In this document: positions 57,241 through 64,000 of the stretch, piece by piece
Numbering within the stretch: the first letter of the stretch is position 1
Layout: every line of letters starts with the position of its first letter
Source of the DNA: Pogonophryne albipinna
Taxonomy: Eukaryota > Chordata > Actinopteri > Perciformes > Artedidraconidae
Assembly (NCBI GenBank): GCA_028583405.1
Contig: CM053259.1
Coordinates: 15,986,594 to 16,050,593, forward strand
Direction of reading: 5' to 3'
Length of the DNA: 64,000 nucleotides
Notes under the pieces: model-generated
The model's input: the letters and a program-made list of their open reading frames with translations, nothing else
Told to the model about the DNA's origin: nothing
The model's database searches: none
Position numbers and translations under genes: made by a program

Positions 57241-59390
57241 ATTGCGCAGAATACAATTACATTGAGTGCTACTTCTGATCAGTTAAACACACATAATAGA
57301 AAGAGGAAAACATAAGAAACAAATTACTTCAGCAAACAACTTTAACAGAGGAAATACTAGTAAATAAATTACAATGTAATATTGCACTCTAATCAGAGTA
57401 CATCATTATTATTCAGGATTATGATTTGTGCTTATTCTAGATGAGATAGTCCTCATCATCATTGCTGCTCCCTGTGCTAGAGTCTGAGTGCTCAGTGATT
57501 GCTTTAAATATATATTGACAAGAGAAGTTCTGCCTCATAAAAAACAGATAAGACGATGGGTTAAGAATTTTAGAGTCTTGCTTTTGGATCCGAGATCCTC
57601 TGGAAGACAAGAGTCTCATTTTAGCTGCAGGATATGCAAAAGTTAAGTAAACTATTTATCTGTTCTATTCAACAGCAATGTTTAACACAGTGCATGATCT
57701 TCTGCAACAGATGCAGTTTCACCAGTCATTTTATAGCGCTCTATTACATTTTCAATTTTGAATGTGAACATCTACAATTCCATGAAAAACTCTATCTGTT
57801 GATGAGGACAGTGCGATGTTATTAAAAGCTCCAAAACAACTGTCAAACGGACATTGTAATGAGAAATGATTGATGTTTCTAAGTGTTATAGCTGGAATTG
57901 TCTTGTTTCTCTAGTTGTGTCCACTCCTAAAAAACATTATATAACATAACACTAAAGGGACTTGAATCTGTTGCTAGAGTGAAGGATCAGGTGGTGCTTC
58001 TGTGTTGTTGACAAGTTGCAGTTATACATGTTTACATGATCAAATCCATTAATTGTTCAACTGTCTCTCTAATGGCTGCTTCGGTCTTCTTCAGATAAAA
58101 TGTCACCTCTGTGTCATACAATTTTAAGGCAACAGCGTGCCAATAGCAGCAGCACAATGGATTCATGCGTAGAAAGGCAAAGCTACTTTACCCTCCCTGC
58201 TCTCCTCAGCCTTTTCTTCTCCCATTGTATAATATCGTGTGCTCTGCAGACTATCACTGACTTTAACAAGAATAAGATGCAGGTTTTCTTATATTCTGTA
58301 AAACTTGGTATCATAACAACCATGACCTTTTTCTGAAAAAAAAATCTATCAAAATCCCAAAATACTATTCACAGAGCAGGCCTAATTCCTTTGAACAAAT
58401 GAACAATGATTGTGAAATAAGTTTCTATTCACACCCCTCCACAGGAGCACTTAGATGAGAATGATATTGAAAATGGTAGAGATGTATGGCTTAAAGGCAA
58501 AAACAATATTGAAATTACCTCTACATGGAGACACAAATCTTAAAAAAAAGAATCTGGGGTTAACAAAAAGTTAAGTTAGTCCTTCCAAATATTCTTCATT
58601 TGTTTAATTTTTCTCAAGCTTTATAAAAACATGACTTACGAGAGGAACCTTGTTATTTCTCTACACCAGCTAATTATAATAATTTCATGTCCTGCTGACA
58701 ATCATTAAAAAGACATTGCTGCCTGTGCAAAGATATGGCGTCTCTTTCTGTTCTTTCACTTCTCTTTGGGAGTTAAAAGACCTCCTCGTCTTCACCCATC
58801 TGGAGGATTAGCATCCGTTGTTTCTATAGCAACAGCCTTCAATTAAGAGACATCCAGGACCTTGCTGTTACTGCCAGCAAGGTGCTAATTGATATTGGAT
58901 TTCATGTAGAGAGGGGTGGGGGGGTTGAGATGAGAAATAGGAAAGTGTGTGTGTGTGTATGTGTGTGTGTTGGACAGTGAGGGGTGGGTGGTCACACACA
59001 CACACACACGATTTTAATTATATTTGATCTGTTAAGGGCTGATGAGGAGAGAGGCTGTATTCTTATAATACACAAGCTGTGATAGCTACATTCAAACTTA
59101 AAGAATGTCATGATTCAACATTAATGTAAATACAAATTATACAATAAAACTGTGTGGGCATTTAAACATGAGGGAAATGTTGCTTTCCCCTGTACCTGTC
59201 TTTCAATTATTACCAAATACTAAAAATGAGGGGTCCCAGTAACTCATTCTCAAATTCAAAATGTGTTTGTGATAAGTCGTGAGCAGGATGTGCAAACTGC
59301 AAAGATGCCTTTTGGTGTGATAATAAAAGGAGCACAAAATGTTTGACAAACAAAAGAACAAAAAAACTGACACCACAGAGAATAATGTGC
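57241..59390. other. Unassigned non-coding stretch
   Basis: No gene recognised. 58740-58900 is a non-repetitive block containing GTTTCTATAGCAAC (58820-58833), an X-box-like site. CA/GT tracts occur at 58947-59010. A minus-strand frame at 57437-57619 ending in an acidic DSSTGSSNDDEDYLI is open, but has no splice or start support. Confidence 0.3.
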
Positions 59391-59398
59391 ATACCATG

Positions 59399-61309
59399 TG
59401 TGAAGCGGACCATTGAGCAGCCCGACCAAGCAAGGAGGCAGAGGCAGAACGTCCAAAACCGGTGTGGGCATTTATTAACTCATACACATGATAGGACACA
59501 GCCTCAATCTGCTGCTCCTGTGCGCACAGTCACCAGCCACCACACTACCAGCCTCCAAACAGACAGGGCAACAGAGCCTAAATACACACCCACACTAATC
59601 AAACCAACAGGACACAGGTGAGGGGGGAGGAGACAACACAGGGCAGCAGGTGACCACAATCAGCAACAGACATGGGGATAGGGGAACACTTTTCAACATA
59701 AAACAGAGACAGACAAACTAAAACAGACAGATGCACAAACTACATACACTTTGCCACCAATGAAGCTACAGAATCCGTAACGGAGGCCGAGATCTATGGC
59801 CCCAGAGATCACCTCCGTTACATTTCCTCACCCCTCTCCCCTGGAAGCACAGTGTCTTAAAAACCTTGGCTTCCCTGCAAGGTTTCTGCTTCCCCTTGTG
59901 CAGCATGGTTTCCTCAGGGGGGGGCGTGAAGTCAGAAGGAAGCTTCCCTTTCTTCCTCTTCGGGATCTGATTCTTCCTCTCCCGGCGCTCCTGCTGGTTC
60001 TGCTGCCTGACGCGATCGCTCTCCTGACGGATCTTTTCGGCCATTTTCACTCGCTCCTCCTGGGCTAGAAACGCCTCTTCCTCGTCTTTAGTTTCCTTCT
60101 CCTCTGCCAGTTTCTTCTTAGAGAGCCAGGACTGCGGCCTCTCTAGCTGAGCGGGATCCGCCCGGGACCGCTGCATCAGCGTGGCTATCTGCTGCTTCAT
60201 CTGGATGAGCTCCCTCTCACGCTCCTCCTTCTCCTCCGTGCTGCGCTGCAGGTGACGCTGCAGGCTGCTGTTCACCTTCTCCAGCTTCTTAGCGGCCGCT
60301 CGCTCCAGTTCGCTCTTCAGCTGGCGGTTATTCTCCTCCAAGATTTTTACCAGCTCCTCCCGCTTAAATGTTTCTTCCTCCTTTCTGGCCTTCTGGGCCG
60401 TGAGGTCTGCCTGTCGCTGTCTCTGCAGCTCCTCCAGCAGCTGACGCTCCATGATGCGCTCCGCCTCCTCCTTCTGTTGCTTTTGCCGGTCCTGCTCCTG
60501 GAGCTCCATGCGGTACTCTTTGATCCGCTGCATCACTTTCCTTTCTCTTTGGGTCTGGTCCCCATACCAGACGTTGATGCGGTCGAGCTCCTCAGCCAAT
60601 CTGCCGTCTTGCCTCCGGAGTCTCCATTCCTCTTTTATCATGGATACCTGCTCCTCCATGTTTCTCAAACGGCACTCCTCCTGCTTCTGATATCGCATGA
60701 ATGACTTCATCATCTCCTTCAGTTGGTCAATCCTGTCCCCTGGTTGACCAGCCGTGGCCCCCTGGTCAGCTCCAGGCATAGCCACACCGTCATCTGGCTC
60801 CTCTCTTTGGTCGCTCTTCTTTCCTCTCGGCATTTTCACCTCCTCACTTGGTCAATCCCACTTCTGACACCAATTGTGAAGCTGACCATTGAGCGGCCCG
60901 ACCAAGCAAGGAGGCAGAGGCAGAACGTCCAAAAATACAACCCGGTGTGGGCATTTATTAACTCATACACATATGATAGGACACAGCCTCAATCTGCTGC
61001 TCCTGTGCGCACAGTCACCAGCCACCACACTACCAGCCTCCAAACAGACAGGGCAACAGAGCCTAAATACACACCCACACTAATCAAACCAACAGGACAC
61101 AGGTGAGGGGGGAGGAGACAACACAGGGCAGCAGGTGACCACAATCAGCAACAGACATGAGGATAGAGGAACACTTTTCAACATAAAACAGAGACAGACA
61201 AACTAAAACACAGATAGATGCACAAACTACATACACTTTGCCACCAATGAAGCTACAGAATCCGTAACGGAGGCCGAGATCTATGGCCCCAGAGATCACC
61301 TCCGTTACA
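59399..61309 (-). mobile_element. Complete but pol-less LTR retroelement
   Basis: Two near-identical LTRs, 59399-59822 and 60875-61309, in direct orientation, each TG...CA on the minus strand (TGTAACGGAGG...GCTTCACA). A 5-bp duplication CCATG flanks the whole (59394-59398, 61310-61314). Next to the 5' LTR (right side) is a primer-binding site TTGGTGTCAGAAGTGGGATT, complementary to a tRNA-Leu 3' end. Next to the 3' LTR is a purine tract GGGGAGAGGGGTGAGGAAA (59823-59841, minus). The internal part is only 1052 bp and encodes one protein; there is no protease, RT or integrase. The LTRs differ by a few substitutions and short indels, so insertion is recent. Mobilisation would need enzymes from a related full-length element. 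Confidence 0.9.
59766..60833 (-). CDS. Coiled-coil protein encoded by the pol-less LTR element
   Basis: One continuous frame from ATG 60833 (MPRGKKSDQREEPDD) to a stop at 59766, about 355 aa, filling the whole internal region and reading through the polypurine tract about 57 bases into the 3' LTR. Residues ~35-80 (RIDQLKEMMKSFMRYQKQEE) could be a gag-type N-terminal helix. Residues ~85-290 are very rich in Glu/Lys/Arg/Gln and predict a long coiled coil (EAERIMERQLLEELQRQRQ). The tail has a basic KNQIPKRKKGKLPSDFTPPP. No CCHC knuckle, protease or RT motif is seen. It resembles trichohyalin/trichoplein-like coiled coils in composition only, so either a divergent gag or a captured host segment. 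The absence of stops argues for recent function or recent origin. Confidence 0.65.
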   Translation of the reverse strand: MPRGKKSDQREEPDDGVAMPGADQGATAGQPGDRIDQLKEMMKSFMRYQKQEECRLRNMEEQVSMIKEEWRLRRQDGRLAEELDRINVWYGDQTQRERKVMQRIKEYRMELQEQDRQKQQKEEAERIMERQLLEELQRQRQADLTAQKARKEEETFKREELVKILEENNRQLKSELERAAAKKLEKVNSSLQRHLQRSTEEKEERERELIQMKQQIATLMQRSRADPAQLERPQSWLSKKKLAEEKETKDEEEAFLAQEERVKMAEKIRQESDRVRQQNQQERRERKNQIPKRKKGKLPSDFTPPPEETMLHKGKQKPCREAKVFKTLCFQGRGVRKCNGGDLWGHRSRPPLRIL

Positions 61310-61314
61310 CCATG

Positions 61315-62700
61315 TGAAGTGGTAACAAACGTGACATGCAGTGGAAGATGGCACCTACAGTAACGCACACCATGGCACACAAGGCAGTCTGCACTCCAGA
61401 TGACCTCACATAATGAGCAGTGCTGCACAAATGGATGATGTAAATCTCCTTTTTCTAATGCCTTGCAGCAAAACTGAAGCAAATTGATTTAATTAAAACG
61501 AAGAACAAGAACTGATTATATGTAGAAGAAAGAAAGCAGAGTGGAAATACTGCAGACAAAGCAGACACAACTCAATTTAAACTGTTGACACTATGTTATT
61601 TTTAAAGAGGTTCAAATCATATTCTGGTCCCTGTCAAATGTGTTGTTTTCTCATTACTCAACTTCACAGGTCTTTTTTTCTATAATGATTGGCCTCCTTG
61701 CGAGGCATGAAAATAGAACAAAGGAGAATTGCACTTTCATCATCTTAAGAGATTGCTGTTTTGTACCTGCAAATCACATCTATATTTAGTAAGCGAAGTG
61801 TTTGCCAGAGGCTTTAATGTGGCATGGGTTCAAAATCCAATTATCTATTTCTGTCTCTCTTTCTGCTTATTGAGGTTTAATGTTTGAGTCTCATCTTTTA
61901 CATCTTTAGTGTTTGCACCAGGTGGACAGGATCCTATTTTTTAAATCTGAAATTGATTTCTGAGCTTTTATTTTAGGTGCTGCTTTGTGTTTGTTTTTCA
62001 GGCTTTAAATATCAGCAGGAGAAGTTGTTTGTTCAGTGAATCAGATGATTGCAAATGTCAGAGATTACAAGATTTAAAGTAGTTTTCCCCCAAATAATCA
62101 AGCACCACATTCTTTATGTTGTATAGTTTTGTTTTTATTAGAAATAGGTCACATTTATTTTGTGCTGTGAAAACTGTACACATACAGTAGGTAAAACAGA
62201 ACATAATAAACAGAGTTGTGACTAGGTCGTATTGAATACGGGTAACTCGAGGTATGAATTGGGCTGAGGGTTGGACATAGAAATGTGGCTGGTAGGACAT
62301 ACTACTGAGTTACTGACAAGGTTATCAAAAACACACTGGTACAGAAGACATGAGGATCAATTACCCGCCGCTACATAGCGGAGAGTAATCACAAATATCC
62401 TGAAGCACAGTTTAGAGATATTCATAGGCTATAACTCTTTCTATATAATGTTAGCTTTATAGAAGTACAAGTATCTACCTGTCACAAAGAACTCCAAATA
62501 TGGAGTCTTGCACTAACAAATCTCTAGTGAATAAATTCTTTGAATTACTAATACAGATTTGTTATACAATATATCTCATAAAGCATTTATATGCCCTGTA
62601 AATATGAGGAAGATCGTATAAAAGTGTTGAAACATCGGTAAGAAAAAATACTGCCTAAATTATTATATCGGTCTTGCTTGAGCATCAAGCACCCATCATA
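61315..62700. other. Unassigned non-coding stretch
   Basis: AT-rich, mainly non-repetitive. 61670-61960 looks less degenerate, with few simple repeats, and might be regulatory, but no motif is decisive. No gene seen. Confidence 0.25.
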
Positions 62701-62739
62701 TTGCACTATATCATACTGATGGCTGAAAACACAAATGTG

Positions 62740-63031
62740 TTAAAAGTCTCGAGGACCTGGCGCTGCACTGGAAGTCAAATCAGCGCCAGGAGCCTCTGCT
62801 TGGTCCAATAGTCCCACAAGGCTGAGAAACAAAGGGCGATGATGAAAGGTCTCGCTGACCCCGTCAATCCACATGTACGACATGGAAGAGCCTGCATCTT
62901 GTGCCGGTTTAGGAGGGGAAGTATCCCCCGTACCACACATTTCCACCCAGCCTTTCTCCAGGGTGCACTGCTCTTCCTGTGTGAGAGTCTGTGTTGATCC
63001 TGGTGCTGGTGTTTTGTATTGAAGCAGAATG
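62740..63031 (-). CDS. Possible last exon of an unidentified gene
   Basis: On the minus strand a pyrimidine-rich acceptor (tcctggtttcttcag) at about 63032 opens a frame of about 97 codons reading ILLQYKTPAPGSTQT, then SYMWIDGVSETFHHRPLF, and ending SSAAPGPRDF before a stop at 62740. Balanced amino-acid use and the lack of repeats favour a real exon. I do not recognise the family. Upstream exons would have to lie to the right; none was recognised within the window. Confidence 0.35.
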
Positions 63032-63472
63032 CTGAAGAAACCAGGACATTTCGGGTATTTAATCACCTCCATCACCACTCATATGTTTGTCCCAATGCAG
63101 TCCATATGCATTGAATCTTTTATTTTGGAGCCTAATGTTGTCGGTCACAGCACAAAAACAATAGAACTTGTGCATGACTGTCATGAAGGGGATGACAAAT
63201 CAATATATAATCTATAAGCTATAAGCTCAATATTGACATAACACTGACAATAATCATCAGACTAATAATAACCATGGTGATAGTAGCAAAGAGAAGCTCT
63301 ATCATTATGATTTAGCCTGCGAACCAGTAGAAGAGTTTTATTCTCAGTACAGAGTCTCGTTTAGGCTATAGGCAGCAAAAATCAAACCGAAAGAAAAAAT
63401 GAACCCACACAAATTAAAATATGTGAGCCCATTTAAGTGCTGAGTGTTGGACTCCAAACATGATCGGTCCCT

Positions 63473-63977
63473 TTGCTCTCCTGCCTTGTCCTGTTTTGGA
63501 AGGTAACTCGGCTGGCAGAGGAGCAGCCAAGAGTTTACGGTTGTTCCTCCCGAGAAGTGGGGAAGAAGGCGCCGTATTATATTATCTCTTTTCTCTTTAC
63601 AGCTGAGTTGAAGGAAAAAAGAAGCACAGACATGTCGACCACATCTTCGGAACCCGGGCTGAAGAATTAAGGAAACTCCCAGTAAGGCGTTAATGGATCC
63701 ACACCCATTCCTGGTTCATGGAAACCACTGACCGCTCCACCGACCCTTTGACCTTCAGAGCACTCTGACACGAGATGCTTTAAGTCCACACAGAGAAGCT
63801 ACATTAAACATCCCATTACCACGGACACAGCCACTCCTCCATCACTCCTTCCCTTCCTTCCTTCCTGCTCTGGTTGAGGGTTTGAAGACATGGATTCTGG
63901 GACCTACTTTCTCACGTCCTCCCATTGCTGGGTTCCTATCCATACAGGATTCCATTCCAAAACCAAAAAGGTAAACG
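63473..63977 (+). CDS. Possible 5' exons of a gene continuing past the right edge
   Basis: A splice acceptor (ctctttacag) at about 63601 follows a GC-richer block. Two short upstream frames (MSTTSSEPGLKN, 63632; MDPHPFLVHGNH, 63693) terminate, so this is mostly 5' UTR. An ATG at 63891 begins MDSGTYFLTSSHCWVPIHTG and runs open to a donor-like aaaaag|gtaaac near 63972. If real, coding starts here and continues off-window. Identity unknown. Confidence 0.3.
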
Positions 63978-64000
63978 AGGTGAAATCAGGTGGCTTCTCT

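Noticed and set aside
60252..60704. Plus-strand Leu-rich ORF (150 aa) within the LTR element
   Set aside because: Antisense of the Glu/Lys/Gln-rich coiled-coil ORF, which naturally gives Leu/Phe codons. Primer site and purine tract fix the sense strand as minus.

Overview
This window is vertebrate nuclear DNA from a ray-finned (teleost) fish. The genes have small exons with GT-AG introns, and the intergenic and intronic DNA is packed with repeat types typical of fish: hAT, TTAA-site and Harbinger-like elements, L2-type LINE tails, a tRNA-derived SINE and solo LTRs. No bacterial-style operons, CRISPR arrays or phage modules were seen. All coding calls are from reading translations and splice sites by eye.

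Layout. 1-3.4 kb: the 5' part of a piggyBac-like ORF running off the left edge, a solo LTR with a nested TIR element, and a tandem repeat. 3.4-14.1 kb: clk2 (+), a dual-specificity LAMMER kinase, 529 aa, with all 12 coding exons resolved. 16.1-20.85 kb: dnajc8 (-), 251 aa, 9 exons, tail-to-tail with clk2. 21.2-26.1 kb: a stack of nested transposons. 26.2-27.8 kb: a coding-looking exon split by a hAT insertion. 28.8-30.8 kb: an unidentified minus-strand set of exon-like segments. 31.8-36.5 kb: hnrnpr (-), 631 aa, 10 coding exons. 37.2-38.5 kb: atp5if1 (-), 107 aa, 3 exons. 38.7-43.2 kb: a 4.5-kb element with 33-bp TIRs and an 8-bp target duplication that carries a THAP-domain gene. 43.25-44.67 kb: a decayed hAT with a BED-type fragment. 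44.7-48.3 kb: a four-level nest (hAT repeat > integrase-like DNA element > TTAA MITE > L2 LINE). 48.8-54.2 kb: a ~400-bp inverted repeat enclosing a possible spliced noncoding RNA and a repeat copy carrying a hAT and a solo LTR. 54.2-59.4 kb: mostly unexplained sequence with RFX X-box-like motifs. 59.4-61.3 kb: a structurally complete LTR retroelement with no pol and a single coiled-coil ORF. 62.7-64.0 kb: a possible last exon (-) and a possible 5' exon (+) of genes extending past the right edge.

Three of the four firm genes act in nuclear RNA processing: clk2 phosphorylates SR proteins, dnajc8 is a spliceosome-associated J-protein that binds SR-protein kinase in mammals, and hnrnpr is an RNA-binding protein. 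atp5if1 is a mitochondrial ATP synthase inhibitor. I see no sequence evidence that they are co-regulated; dnajc8 and atp5if1 are also neighbours in mammals, so the clustering is probably conserved synteny.

The strongest unusual items are the pol-less LTR element with its large coiled-coil ORF, the THAP-gene-bearing TIR element beside atp5if1, the datable nesting series, and the hAT insertion inside an apparent exon.
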